Source: Kiritimatiellia bacterium
GTDB taxonomy: Bacteria > Verrucomicrobiota > Kiritimatiellia > RFP12 > UBA1067
Direction of reading: 5' to 3'
Length of the DNA: 60,860 nucleotides
NCBI GenBank assembly: GCA_017405115.1
Contig: JAFRBA010000057.1
Coordinates: 1 to 60,860 of the forward strand
The position numbers were made by a program, and so were the translations under genes. Below are positions 8,198 through 16,541 of the stretch, one piece after another. Numbering within the stretch: the stretch's first letter is position 1; each line of letters starts with the position of its first letter. The notes under the pieces are model-generated. The model was not told where the DNA came from. It searched no databases and worked only from the letters and a program-made list of their open reading frames with translations.

Positions 8198-8211
8198 ACC
8201 TTCACCCTCCC

Positions 8212-8260
8212 TAACCACTACGCACCAACCACTACGCACTAAGCACTAACCACTAACGAC
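8212..8260 (-). repeat. 7-bp tandem repeat array (GTTAGTG-type), seven units
   Basis: Seven consecutive 7-bp units (forward TAACCAC, TACGCAC, CAACCAC, TACGCAC, TAAGCAC, TAACCAC, TAACGAC) fill the gap between two genes. The TAG stop of the upstream PHP gene (8253-8255) lies inside the array, and the tannase Shine-Dalgarno begins immediately at its other end. The same family recurs at 46336-46384. Confidence 0.85.
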
Positions 8261-9644
8261 TATACGGCTGCGTCCAGGCGGTGTGATGGTCCGGGTGCAG
8301 CTTGTGCCGGCGCTTGAACTGCGTCGGAGCGTCGCTCTCCACGCGTGCGCGGACGTAGAGGTCGTTTGCGGCGAGCGTGTACGACGCCTCGAGCCGTTCG
8401 CCCCGCTTGCCATCGACCAGCTTCACCGTCGCGCCTATCCCGTCGGCATAGATCGGCACCTTGCGCGCGCGGTTCATGTGCTCCTTCGTCGCCGGAATGT
8501 CCACGTGGCTCACGGGATCGAGCGGCGTGCCTTTCTTCGTGGAGATGAAGCGGATCCTGTATTTGACGTCCGGAGTCGCCGGGACGGACACCTTGAGCGT
8601 GCCCGTCTTGGCATCGAAGGAGACGTCCTCCAGGTCCAGCTCGGACGAAGCGTAGAAGTCGCCGCGGCGGATTGCCTCGAAGAGCGCCTTCTGCGAAAGC
8701 TCTGTCGCCCGCACCATGATGTAGCCGTCGCCGAACACATATGGGTTTTCGAGCCCGCTGCCCGGGTAGAAATGCGTATCGTCGCAGCCGAATCCGTAGA
8801 GCAGCTGCTGTCCGTGCGTCGCGCGGTAGGCAAGCACCGCGTCCCAGATGTGGTCGTGGTACCACTCGCCGTCGAGCTCCTTCGGCACGGGCCACTCGGA
8901 GCCGTTGCTGCACACCTCGAAATAGCGGAGCTCGGGATTGTCGATGATGTCCTGCGCGCCGACGTCGTAAAAGAGCCAGTTCGGGTGGTTCACCATGCAG
9001 ATGCATTCCTGGCCGCGCTGCCTGGCGAGCGCCTCGCTCATCTCGCGCGTCTCGCGGATGATGGACGAGACGGTGTGCTTCGGGCAGCCCTCTATCAGGT
9101 TCGCCTTCTTCGCGCGCTCGATTATGTCGTCGATTCCGATGACGTTCATGTGCATGGCGTAGGTCTGGCCTGTCGCCTTGGCGTCGGTCGTGATCTCCAC
9201 GCCCGGAAGCAGCAGGAACTTCTCCGGCTCCTCGAACATCTTCTTCAGCTCCGGATAGGTGGCGAGGCGCACCTCTGTCTTGCCGTCCCTCTCGCGCACC
9301 ATCTTCCTGCCGAACCGCTTGACGTAGGCCTTGAAGCAGTCCGGGTGCACCACCTTCGGCGGCCAGCCCTTCTCCTTGCCGGTTCCGACGGCCATCCACT
9401 TGTCGGGATTGTCCTGGAAGCGGTTGTGGTCGGAAAGCGCGATGAAGTCGTATCCGACATCCTTGTACGCGGCGACCGCCTGCTCAGGCAGCGCGCGGCC
9501 GTCCGACCAGTGCGAGTGCATGTGAAGCATTCCGCGGTACCAGCGCCTGCCGTTCGTCGACGGGACCGCGGCCACGCCGCGTCCAAATGCCGCGGTGGCC
9601 AAGGTGGCCCCGATAAAGCTCTTGCGTGTCATTGCTTGTTTCAT
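8253..9644 (-). CDS. Tat-exported PHP-domain metal-dependent hydrolase (copy 1)
   Basis: This 463-residue protein begins with a twin-arginine-like leader (MTRKSFIGATLATAAFG). The PHP domain metal motif HMHSHWSDG is at about residues 41-49, SDHNRF about 70-76 and further His/Asp clusters follow (for example DDTHFYPGSG). PHP proteins hydrolyse phosphoesters or related bonds using a metal cluster; the exported forms found in glycan loci are uncharacterised. ATG 9644 has a good AAGGAG. A close paralogue lies at 23831-25231 and a more distant one at 19868-21184. Confidence 0.75.
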   Translation of the reverse strand: MKQAMTRKSFIGATLATAAFGRGVAAVPSTNGRRWYRGMLHMHSHWSDGRALPEQAVAAYKDVGYDFIALSDHNRFQDNPDKWMAVGTGKEKGWPPKVVHPDCFKAYVKRFGRKMVRERDGKTEVRLATYPELKKMFEEPEKFLLLPGVEITTDAKATGQTYAMHMNVIGIDDIIERAKKANLIEGCPKHTVSSIIRETREMSEALARQRGQECICMVNHPNWLFYDVGAQDIIDNPELRYFEVCSNGSEWPVPKELDGEWYHDHIWDAVLAYRATHGQQLLYGFGCDDTHFYPGSGLENPYVFGDGYIMVRATELSQKALFEAIRRGDFYASSELDLEDVSFDAKTGTLKVSVPATPDVKYRIRFISTKKGTPLDPVSHVDIPATKEHMNRARKVPIYADGIGATVKLVDGKRGERLEASYTLAANDLYVRARVESDAPTQFKRRHKLHPDHHTAWTQPYSR

Positions 9645-9667
9645 GTTTTTCTCCTTTTGCTTTTTCC

Positions 9668-11125
9668 TTATGCGCGCCAGGTCACCGGCGGGAGCGGCTG
9701 ACCAAGAACGCCGAACGAGTCGGCGGGGCGCACGGTGAATGTGACCATCTTATCCGACGGCAGTTCGAACTTGCCGAAGACGCACATGGACGGCTCCTTC
9801 TCGGCCTCTTCGCACCAGTAAGCGCGGGTCGGGAACACGCGACGCACGAGCTTGAAGCCGTCTGCGCTCGCCGTGACCTCATAGTCCAGCGCCCTGAGAC
9901 GTCCCTCGTGCGAATGCGCCGGCGGGAAGGTGACGACCACCTGCTCCATCTCCTTCTTGGCACGGTTCTTGCCGATGCGCGTTAAAACCGTCGCAACCGC
10001 ACCTTCGGGAAACGCGGGCGGCGCGGCGCGCCCCGTGCGCGCCGCGGCCGAGCACGAACCGTCGGGACTCGGCAATGGCACCACCCAATCCACGCCCATC
10101 GGGCGATCATGGCGGACGTCACGCCGCGCCAGGACGATGCGGTCCGAATAGACGGTCATGAAGAGCGCCTGGTTGGAAGACCGGCAGTCCGCGCGGTCCA
10201 TCAGCTGCGGACGCTTCTTGTCCGGCTGGTTCCCGCAGGAGAACGAGTTCTCGCGCCCCCCGCGCGTGCAGCAGTAGCTCGTTGACGGCACATGGACGAC
10301 GGTGTACTCGCCCTGCCACAGGTTGAGTTCGTCCGCGCAGTTGCGGTGACAGTGCCCGAAGAACGCCATCACGTTCGGATACCGGCAGAGCGCCTTGTGG
10401 TTGGGATCCTTCGCAAGGCTCTTTGGATCCATTTCGGGAAGCGTACCGTGCACGGGACGGTGCATCGAGTAGAAGAACGGCTTCTTCGGATCGGGATTCG
10501 CGGCGGCAAGCGCCTCGGCGAGCCCCGGTATCACCGTGCCATTCTGCAGGTTGTGGGGATGATGCGCCAGAACGAAGGTGTACCCCTTCACCTCATGGAC
10601 CTGGATCGGCGCCCACTTCTCGTGGAAGAGCCGTTCCCAGATCGCGACGACATCCTCGTTCACAAGCGCATGGTTAGGCGCGTCGGGATCCTTCGACGTA
10701 CTCTTCGCCCACGGATACTTGTGGGCGTAACCGCCGTAGTCGTGGTCGCCGAAGTGGAAAAGATGCCTGATCGGCTCGCCGTCGCTGCGCCGGTCGCTCG
10801 GAAACACCCGGTTCCAGATCTCGGCGGCGTACTCAAGCTCCGATACGAGACCGCAGTCTGCCATGTCGCCGCAGAGCAGCACGGCGTCGGCCTTCTGTTC
10901 GTCGTACCAGCGGAGCGCCTTCTCGAAATAGACGTCGCTGTGCATAGAGTCCTTCTGCACGAGAAGATGGATATCGGAGAGGACGCCCACCTTGAGCCTG
11001 GGCTCGCCGCCACTGACCTTCTCCGGAAGGCAACCCGCCGCCCCCAGCAACGTCGCCGCCGTGGCCTGCCCGAAAAACGCCCTGCGCGAAAGCGCCGGTC
11101 CACCCGCTACCATTTTCTTTTTCAT
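9668..11125 (-). CDS. Tat-exported metallophosphoesterase, probable lipoprotein
   Basis: This 485-residue calcineurin-like phosphoesterase has motifs in order SDIHLL, GDMADC, GDHDYGG and FGHCHRN, giving the two-metal active site. The N-terminus has a twin-arginine sequence (LSRRAFFG), a hydrophobic stretch and a lipobox-like LLGAAGC, so export by Tat and lipid anchoring are likely. ATG 11125 is preferred over longer starts because it lies 7 nt after a TGATATAAT promoter and begins the signal peptide. A GC-rich 10-bp hairpin at 10022-10046 is embedded in frame near the C-terminal third (TGRAAPPAF). It precedes the PHP gene with a 23-nt gap. Confidence 0.8.
   Translation of the reverse strand: MKKKMVAGGPALSRRAFFGQATAATLLGAAGCLPEKVSGGEPRLKVGVLSDIHLLVQKDSMHSDVYFEKALRWYDEQKADAVLLCGDMADCGLVSELEYAAEIWNRVFPSDRRSDGEPIRHLFHFGDHDYGGYAHKYPWAKSTSKDPDAPNHALVNEDVVAIWERLFHEKWAPIQVHEVKGYTFVLAHHPHNLQNGTVIPGLAEALAAANPDPKKPFFYSMHRPVHGTLPEMDPKSLAKDPNHKALCRYPNVMAFFGHCHRNCADELNLWQGEYTVVHVPSTSYCCTRGGRENSFSCGNQPDKKRPQLMDRADCRSSNQALFMTVYSDRIVLARRDVRHDRPMGVDWVVPLPSPDGSCSAAARTGRAAPPAFPEGAVATVLTRIGKNRAKKEMEQVVVTFPPAHSHEGRLRALDYEVTASADGFKLVRRVFPTRAYWCEEAEKEPSMCVFGKFELPSDKMVTFTVRPADSFGVLGQPLPPVTWRA
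10022..10046. repeat. REP-like GC-rich palindrome inside the phosphoesterase gene
   Basis: CGCGGCGCGC and its complement form a 10-bp stem with a 5-nt loop. It encodes TGRAAP in the minus-strand protein, similar to the GRAP/GRAV peptides encoded by the palindromes at 15667 and 16901. It lacks the GGTAGGGCG shoulder, so its membership of that family is tentative. Confidence 0.35.
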
Positions 11126-11132
11126 TGTCGGT

Positions 11133-11141
11133 ATTATATCA
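11133..11141 (-). promoter_or_regulatory. extended -10 (TGATATAAT), leaderless metallophosphoesterase promoter
   Basis: TATAAT at 11133-11138 is separated from the ATG at 11125 by exactly 7 nt, so transcription would begin at or within one base of the start codon. No Shine-Dalgarno precedes the ATG. Confidence 0.5.
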
Positions 11142-11201
11142 CACATTCCCCTGCCGTGCGCATCATTGCGCCGCCTATCCCTGACAATCGGCAATTGCCG
11201 C

Positions 11202-11627
11202 TTAAGCTATTGCCGAAGACTCCTTGAACGGATTCACGGCGACCATGCCACAGTATGTCTGCCCGTTGTTGAGGTCTTCGGTGAGAATTTCGTGGCAGCC
11301 AAGCTTATTGGCTGCGGCAATCATCACTGCGTCGTGGTATTGAATGCCATATTCCCGACGTATCTTTATTGCCTCGCGAAGCATGTCGGAAGTCACTTCC
11401 GTTCCGATAAGTCGGTAGAAATAAGAGTAATACCTCTCGACCTGCTCGTCCGTCGCCAGGGAGCGTTTGAGCATGACATTGGTGAACTCTTGTAGCATCT
11501 GAAGGGATATGACCCCGTCATGGTTTTCCTCCAGCGCATGACGAACCAGTCGTATGGCTATCTGGCGCTTTCGTTCGTCTTGGGAGCTCGCAGCATAGAC
11601 CAGAACGTTCGTATCGAAGAATCTCAT
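11202..11627 (-). CDS. PIN-domain toxin, VapC family
   Basis: This 141-residue PIN ribonuclease has the acidic residues in place: FFDTNVL at the N-terminus, the middle Glu in QMLQEF, the Asp in YHDAVM, and TEDLNNGQ near the end. VapC toxins cleave tRNA or rRNA when freed from their antitoxin. The ATG at 11627 overlaps the antitoxin stop as ATGA, and this start places the first Asp at residue 5 as usual. The pair sits where a GH97 gene has been cut short. Confidence 0.85.
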   Translation of the reverse strand: MRFFDTNVLVYAASSQDERKRQIAIRLVRHALEENHDGVISLQMLQEFTNVMLKRSLATDEQVERYYSYFYRLIGTEVTSDMLREAIKIRREYGIQYHDAVMIAAANKLGCHEILTEDLNNGQTYCGMVAVNPFKESSAIA

Positions 11628-11875
11628 CTGTCGCAAATCATTGATCGGTCTGCCGCATCGGCGCGGCTGTACTTGTAGCCAGATTCCATATCAATGGCGT
11701 TTGCCATCGCAAACGAGTAGAACTCGTCGGCAAAGGACTTGCGTTCTTGCCGTATCTCGCGGTCTTTTGCAATCAAAAGGTCGCGTATGTACTGGTTAAG
11801 GCTCGTCCCCCGCTCTTCTGCCCAATACCGCACATTCTGCACGACATTGGGAGGTGCTGACAATGTGATGTTCAT
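11624..11875 (-). CDS. antitoxin paired with the VapC-type toxin
   Basis: This 83-residue protein has an N-terminal beta strand (MNITLSAPPNV), the helix-turn-helix pattern of a ribbon-helix-helix domain (VRYWAEERGTSLNQYIRDLL), and a charged C-terminal tail that would wrap the toxin. It should bind and neutralise the PIN protein and repress the operon. The Shine-Dalgarno AGGAGG is strong. The promoter immediately upstream has a 14-bp palindrome suited to autoregulation. Confidence 0.8.
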   Translation of the reverse strand: MNITLSAPPNVVQNVRYWAEERGTSLNQYIRDLLIAKDREIRQERKSFADEFYSFAMANAIDMESGYKYSRADAADRSMICDR

Positions 11876-11890
11876 GAAACCTCCTCTTTC

Positions 11891-11912
11891 TATGTGCGCA
11901 CATATTATATCA
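11891..11912 (-). promoter_or_regulatory. vapBC promoter with palindromic operator
   Basis: An extended -10 (TGATATAAT, TATAAT at 11904-11909) is directly followed by the perfect 14-bp palindrome TATGTGCGCACATA at 11891-11904, covering the predicted transcription start. This is the expected position for repression by the ribbon-helix-helix antitoxin. Confidence 0.65.
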
Positions 11913-12432
11913 AATAAGTGTGCAATGCGTCAAATGCAGGAGCGATGCCGAACTTGTGGGGACCTGCGAAAACCTCAACCGCTACCCCGTCCTGCTCCGG
12001 AACGACGTAGCGAAACGCCGCGCCCTCGTCGTATGCCCTGAAGACAAAGCCGAGGCGGTGCCGGGGCTCGTCAACCTCCTCCAGCGTGACCGACAGTTCG
12101 TTGTAGCGGTCCCGTATCGTTCGACGACGGTATATCTCGTTCGTCAAGGTCGTGTCGGAATGCCGCGTGTCCTTCTTGATTATCCGCATCTCGCCCAGGC
12201 TACGGTTCGGCACCTTGAACATCGAGAATGAAAGCCCAAGCCTGGATGGCTCGACCACTGTCTTCCCGTTGCGCGTCAACGACCAGCGCATCCCTTTCGC
12301 GTCGGAAGCAAAACCGATTGTAACATTGCCGCCAGGCGATGTGCACGTCAAGCTCCCGGAAGCGGCGCATGTCCCGCAGAACGTAAGAGTCGCCAAAGAC
12401 AAAGACATGTTAATAATTTTTATTCTGGACAT
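11905..12432 (-). pseudogene. truncated GH97 gene (N-terminal domain only)
   Basis: The 175-codon frame encodes a signal peptide and most of a GH97 N-terminal beta-sandwich domain (for example MRWSLTRNGKTVVEPSRLG and GFVFRAYDEGAAFRYVVPEQ). GH97 alpha-glycosidases are normally 600-700 residues; the catalytic barrel is absent. Family-like sequence ends around 11970-11985 (VPEQDG), and the remaining codons run into the vapBC promoter before a stop. No continuation is found beyond the toxin gene. The simplest reading is loss of the 3' part when the toxin-antitoxin segment arrived or during a later deletion. The start codon touches a 9-bp repeat array and lacks a Shine-Dalgarno, so expression is doubtful. 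Confidence 0.65.
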
Positions 12433-12513
12433 TGAGAGAAGTTTGAGAGGTTTGAGAAGTTTGAGAGGTTTGAGAGGTTTGAGGGGTTTGAGGGGTTTGA
12501 GACGTTTGAGGGG
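12433..12513. repeat. 9-bp tandem repeat array (TTTGAGAGG family), eight units plus one partial
   Basis: Units of 9 bp such as GTTTGAGAG, GTTTGAGAA, GTTTGAGGG and GTTTGAGAC follow one another without interruption. The array fills the whole gap from the TAA stop of the GH5 gene (12514-12516) to the ATG of the truncated GH97 gene (12430-12432). Confidence 0.9.
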
Positions 12514-13590
12514 TTAATTCCCTTTTAGTACAGACAATAGCGCGCGCATTCTGGGATTGTCGTTGGACGTGGCGAACTTCGCCGTCGCTGCGCTGTCGCC
12601 TTCAGTGACTACATGCTCCACGCTCCAACCGGGCCATTCGCGGAACGCGTGGTAGCACCAGTCCCAGCCATACTCGTTCAGCATGGCTCCAACATCCGCT
12701 ATCCACTTGTCGCAGCCCTTGGCATATGCAACGGCCGAGAACTCCCCGACGAATATCCGCGCTCCGTACCGCCTCTCGAATTCCCGCACGGGCGCGACGA
12801 TCCGCCGCAGTCCCTCGGCGTCCCACCCCTTCGCCGCGTCGGGATACGCAGCGACCGTGTCCTTGAACTGAGGCAGAACCTTCTGGTGCGTGTAGTCGAA
12901 CGGCTCGTACATGTGGAACTGGTAGTAGATGTTGACGAGGTCTATAGGCTTCATCCACCTGAACGCTGACGGCGCGCACCACGCCACGTCGTTCCGGCAC
13001 GAGACGATTACTGGCGTCGTCCCGTCGATCTCACGTATTGCCGCCGCCGCACGGCACTGAATCTCCAGGTAGTCGCAGACCTTGGGCTTTCCGAACTGCG
13101 TCGGCTCGTTTATGAGGTCGTAGGCGTAGATGCCGCGCTCGCCCCTGAGCCGTGTCGCGATCTTGCGCCAGCAGTCAACGAAGAAATCGGCCCAGACCGG
13201 ATCGTCCAGCATCTTCATTCCGCTTCCGCCGCGCCCGCCAGGCGGAACGTGCAGGTCGACGACGAGCGGAATGCCGTGCTTCCGCGCCAGCGGAAGCGCC
13301 TCGCCCTTGAGGACGCCGAGCTTCCAGTCGAGCCACGCCGCGAAGCCGTCCGCGTCGGACGTCTTGCCCTTCCATCGTTCACCCACGGGATACATCTGGT
13401 AACGGGCGACCGTCGCGCCCCACTCCTTCAGCATCCTGAAGTCGTCGTCGCCGACCTTGTACTGCGAGAGCATCGCGCCGCGCACCTGCGGACGCGCCGC
13501 CACGTCGGGCGTGTACTGCGCCTTGAAGTGCTCCGCTCGCGCCACTGACGCGCATGCGGCAACCGCCGCCAACAGCATTGCACATTTCAT
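12514..13590 (-). CDS. secreted GH5-type endoglycanase
   Basis: This 358-residue clan-A glycoside hydrolase (GH5-like) hydrolyses beta-glycosidic backbones by a retaining mechanism. The acid/base is in YDLINEPTQF (about residue 175), the nucleophile in IFVGEFSAVAY (about 293), and the binding His is in VVDLHVPPGG. ATG 13590 is chosen because AGAGG precedes it and a clear signal peptide (MKCAMLLAAVAACASVARA) follows; a longer open frame upstream only shadows the GH2 gene. It lies 49 nt after the GH2 stop, probably in one transcript. A degenerate copy of its end appears at 18827-18940. Confidence 0.85.
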   Translation of the reverse strand: MKCAMLLAAVAACASVARAEHFKAQYTPDVAARPQVRGAMLSQYKVGDDDFRMLKEWGATVARYQMYPVGERWKGKTSDADGFAAWLDWKLGVLKGEALPLARKHGIPLVVDLHVPPGGRGGSGMKMLDDPVWADFFVDCWRKIATRLRGERGIYAYDLINEPTQFGKPKVCDYLEIQCRAAAAIREIDGTTPVIVSCRNDVAWCAPSAFRWMKPIDLVNIYYQFHMYEPFDYTHQKVLPQFKDTVAAYPDAAKGWDAEGLRRIVAPVREFERRYGARIFVGEFSAVAYAKGCDKWIADVGAMLNEYGWDWCYHAFREWPGWSVEHVVTEGDSAATAKFATSNDNPRMRALLSVLKGN

Positions 13591-13639
13591 CGATTTACCT
13601 CTTTGCAGGGCGATATGTCTTTCTTGGTTCCGTCCAGAA

Positions 13640-16534
13640 TCACCTCCGAAGTTCGTCGATGACGCCATCCAGAATCGACGTGCCTTCGGGCGTGCCGGAG
13701 AGAATGTCCAACCCGAACGACGCCATGTGACGTCCCTGATCCACTTTGACCTCGCCAAGGTAGAGGAAACAGTCCTTCTTCCCCTCGCCGACGATGACCG
13801 GCGAAGCCACCGTCAGATCCTTCCGCGACATTGCATGCGCACCCTCCTTCACCACGCGGAACAGAAGCGGGGTCAGCGCGCCTTCATGCGGCAGGCCGGC
13901 AAGCGCCGGATGCCCCTTCGCAAGTGCCGTCCCAACCTGGTTGCCCATCGACCACCAACCGAGCGAGACGTTCGGCTTGCCGCCTCCGCCGGAAACCGTG
14001 AGCACTCTCTTGCCGTGCGCCAGGGCGTCGGCAGAGGCCTGCGAACCATACGGCGCAACGACCACGCGCGCCTTTGCGCCATCAGGCGATGCGGCATCGG
14101 CAACGCCGTCGTATAGTTTCGCGAGCATGGGCAGCAGCGAGGCGTCGGCCGCGATGTCGGACCCGTCGCGCTTGACGCGCTTCGGAAACACCCAGAAGTC
14201 CCATTCGTTGATTGCAGCGCCCACCTCAGCGCGGAGCACGGCCTTCACCGGCCTTGCGACGGGCGGAAAGACTATCTTCTCCGATGCGACCTTCCGTGCC
14301 GGGCCGATGGCGACGTCTGGCAGCGGGATATGACCAGAGGGGTTTGAGAGGTTTGAGGGGTTTGAGAGGTTTGAGACGTTTGAGGGGTTTGAGGAAATGT
14401 CAAGGTGCCACTCCAACGCAACGTCTTCCAGCGCGGCTTCGCCGTAGTTCGCGAAAAGGAAGTCGACGGACAGCTCGTCGCCTGACGTGAACACCCGATT
14501 CTCGTCTGGCGTGTCGATCAAGACGCAGGACGGTCCGTTGAAAAGAGCGAAGCGCTCCGGAGAGAGCCCGCCCTTCTTCGTCTGCCAGAACGGGTCGAAC
14601 AGTCCCTGCGCCGAATGGATGGCGCCGTTGGCGACCACCACGTCCACGGCCGTCCAGAAGCAGTACCCGCCACAATACGGATCCTTGCGCGCCCATTCGA
14701 TGCCGCGCTTCTGGTAGACGCCCTGCAGCGTATGCTGGGCGTCCTGCAGCGCATCGCCCCACGTCGCGTCAAGCCCGCGCTCCGCCAGCCACGCCAGACG
14801 GTCGGCGCGCGAATCCGGCGGCGCCCAGGCGCCCGTGTAGAGCGGCTCGAGGCGCGTGTCCTGCTTGACGCAGAGGTTAAGGTATTCATGGCAGACGAAT
14901 GGCCGCCCCGTGCGGAACGAACCGCGCCGCCAGATGTCGCGCGGACCGACGTCGTAGTCGGAATTCCCGGGGTCGTTGCTCCCTTCCTCGTCGTCGTACT
15001 TGAGCCACTCGCACCGGTCGCCGTCCTGGTGGATGACCAGCCTGTCGGGGTCGGTGCGCTTCACGAACGCATACATCTCCTTCTCGACGTAAGGTCCAAG
15101 GCGCCCCTCGTTGCCGCCGCAGTAGACCGCGAACGACGGATGGCGCCTGTAGTGCGCCTGCAGCTCGCGCAGGTCGCGGAGCGGATCGAAGGTGAACGCC
15201 TCCGTCGGGATGTCGATGTAGTACGGCAGCTCGGCCTGGATGAGAATGCCCGCTTCGTCCGCCGCTTCGAAATACTCGGGCACTTCGCAGTGCGTGTGGA
15301 GGCGCACGAAGTTGAAGCCGGCCGCACGCGCCTTCCGCAAATGGGCCAGATGCGTCTCGCGATCGGCCGGCGGCAGGCCCGTCAGGGGATAGACGCTGTC
15401 GTCGCCGAAGCCACGCAGGAAGTACGGACGGTTGTTCAGGTAGAACGCCTCGCCGCGCACCTCGATCTTGCGCACGCCGAAGCGCTCGCGCCGAGTCTGG
15501 ACGACATTCCCCTCGCCGTCCAGAAGCGCGATCTCGGCCCAGTAGAGGTTGGGATGCTCCGGGGACCAGGGGCGGAAGTTCCGAAGGGGAAGTTTGAGAG
15601 GTTTGAGGGGATTAAGAGGGTTGAGGGGTTGAGAGACGGTCGTTCCGTCGATGGTGACGCGAATCTGGTAGGGCGGTTTCGATGAAACCGCCGCATCGGG
15701 AGGGCGCGTGTCCTCACGCGCCGACGGCGGTCTCGGCGAGACCGCCCTACCGATCACCACATGAACCTCTGCAACCTTCTCGTCAAAGTCTCCTCGCACC
15801 CAGGCGTCGTCGATGCGGATCTCTGGCGTTGCCTCCAGCTCGATGTCGCGATAGATGCCGCCCCAGCGGTGGACATTGCTCATCAGCCCCTTGCGCGACG
15901 GCAGCACGTTGTTCACGCACACGAGAATGCGGTTCGTACAGCCCGGCTTCACAAAAGGCGTGATGTCGTACTTGTAGGTGCCGCAGTAGGTATCCACCCA
16001 CGCGACAGGATGCTTGTTCACCCAGAACCAGCCCTGGGAGCGCACGCCGCCGATCTTGAGCCAGACCTTCTTGCCGCTCCAATCCGGTGGCAAGGCGACA
16101 TCTTTGCGGTACCAGCCCTCGCCCATGTAGACATGACGGAGCTTCTTGGTGCTGCAGTCCCAGAGCGGATCCCATGGGAGCGACATTCCAGGCTCGCCCA
16201 CGCCCTGCGCCTCCCAGGCGCCGGGCACGTTGATCTTCCTCGCCTCGGACCAAGGCCTGTCCATGCTGCTGCGGCGGGCGACAGGCGTATTTTCGTCCAC
16301 CTTTGCAAACGGCACCTTCGTGTGCCGGTACCGGCGCGGAAACACCTTGGGCTGCGCGAGAAATTCCCATTCGCCGCGCAACGAGATGAGGTCGGGCGAC
16401 GCCTCGCGTCCGACAGGGTTCACCACGGCAGGCAAGGGCTTGATCCCCGCCCACGTGTCTACGCCATGCAGCTCCTCGCCATGCCCTGCAAGCGCAACCA
16501 GCAAACAAGCGCAAAATAGACTTGTCATCTTCAT
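13640..16534 (-). CDS. secreted GH2-family glycosidase with repeat insertions
   Basis: This 964-residue protein has a signal peptide, a sugar-binding jelly roll, an Ig-like domain and a TIM barrel. The acid/base Glu is in YCGGNEGRLG and the nucleophile in FVCHEYLNLC. The C-terminal 250 residues form an extra domain. GH2 covers beta-galactosidase, mannosidase and glucuronidase; the exact activity is not evident. Three repeat-derived segments lie in frame: a triple REP-like palindrome (encoding GRAVSPRPPS and neighbours), a 9-bp block (LNPLNPLKPLK) between sandwich and barrel, and another 9-bp block (SNPSNVSNLSNPSNLSNPS) after the barrel. All fall in likely loops. The Shine-Dalgarno is AAAGGA. 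Confidence 0.85.
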   Translation of the reverse strand: MKMTSLFCACLLVALAGHGEELHGVDTWAGIKPLPAVVNPVGREASPDLISLRGEWEFLAQPKVFPRRYRHTKVPFAKVDENTPVARRSSMDRPWSEARKINVPGAWEAQGVGEPGMSLPWDPLWDCSTKKLRHVYMGEGWYRKDVALPPDWSGKKVWLKIGGVRSQGWFWVNKHPVAWVDTYCGTYKYDITPFVKPGCTNRILVCVNNVLPSRKGLMSNVHRWGGIYRDIELEATPEIRIDDAWVRGDFDEKVAEVHVVIGRAVSPRPPSAREDTRPPDAAVSSKPPYQIRVTIDGTTVSQPLNPLNPLKPLKLPLRNFRPWSPEHPNLYWAEIALLDGEGNVVQTRRERFGVRKIEVRGEAFYLNNRPYFLRGFGDDSVYPLTGLPPADRETHLAHLRKARAAGFNFVRLHTHCEVPEYFEAADEAGILIQAELPYYIDIPTEAFTFDPLRDLRELQAHYRRHPSFAVYCGGNEGRLGPYVEKEMYAFVKRTDPDRLVIHQDGDRCEWLKYDDEEGSNDPGNSDYDVGPRDIWRRGSFRTGRPFVCHEYLNLCVKQDTRLEPLYTGAWAPPDSRADRLAWLAERGLDATWGDALQDAQHTLQGVYQKRGIEWARKDPYCGGYCFWTAVDVVVANGAIHSAQGLFDPFWQTKKGGLSPERFALFNGPSCVLIDTPDENRVFTSGDELSVDFLFANYGEAALEDVALEWHLDISSNPSNVSNLSNPSNLSNPSGHIPLPDVAIGPARKVASEKIVFPPVARPVKAVLRAEVGAAINEWDFWVFPKRVKRDGSDIAADASLLPMLAKLYDGVADAASPDGAKARVVVAPYGSQASADALAHGKRVLTVSGGGGKPNVSLGWWSMGNQVGTALAKGHPALAGLPHEGALTPLLFRVVKEGAHAMSRKDLTVASPVIVGEGKKDCFLYLGEVKVDQGRHMASFGLDILSGTPEGTSILDGVIDELRR
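14342..14395. repeat. 9-bp tandem repeat, six units, in frame inside GH2
   Basis: Six TTTGAGAGG-family units are read on the minus strand as a (Ser-Asn-Pro/Leu/Val)n tract. Because the unit is a multiple of three the frame is kept. Confidence 0.9.
15592..15636. repeat. degenerate 9-bp tandem repeat, five units, in frame inside GH2
   Basis: GTTTGAGAG, GTTTGAGGG, GATTAAGAG, GGTTGAGGG, GTTGAGAGA: a decayed member of the same family. It encodes the LNPLNPLKPLK linker. Confidence 0.75.
15667..15751. repeat. REP-like element with three hairpins, in frame inside GH2
   Basis: It begins GGTAGGGCG and ends in the inverted form CGCCCTACC. Inside are three perfect hairpins: GGCGGTTTC/GAAACCGCC (15672-15692), GGCGCGTG/CACGCGCC (15703-15722) and GGCGGTCTC/GAGACCGCC (15726-15746). 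Two outer hairpins in opposite orientation give the layout of a REP doublet (REPIN). Confidence 0.8.
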
Positions 16535-16541
16535 AGTCCAA

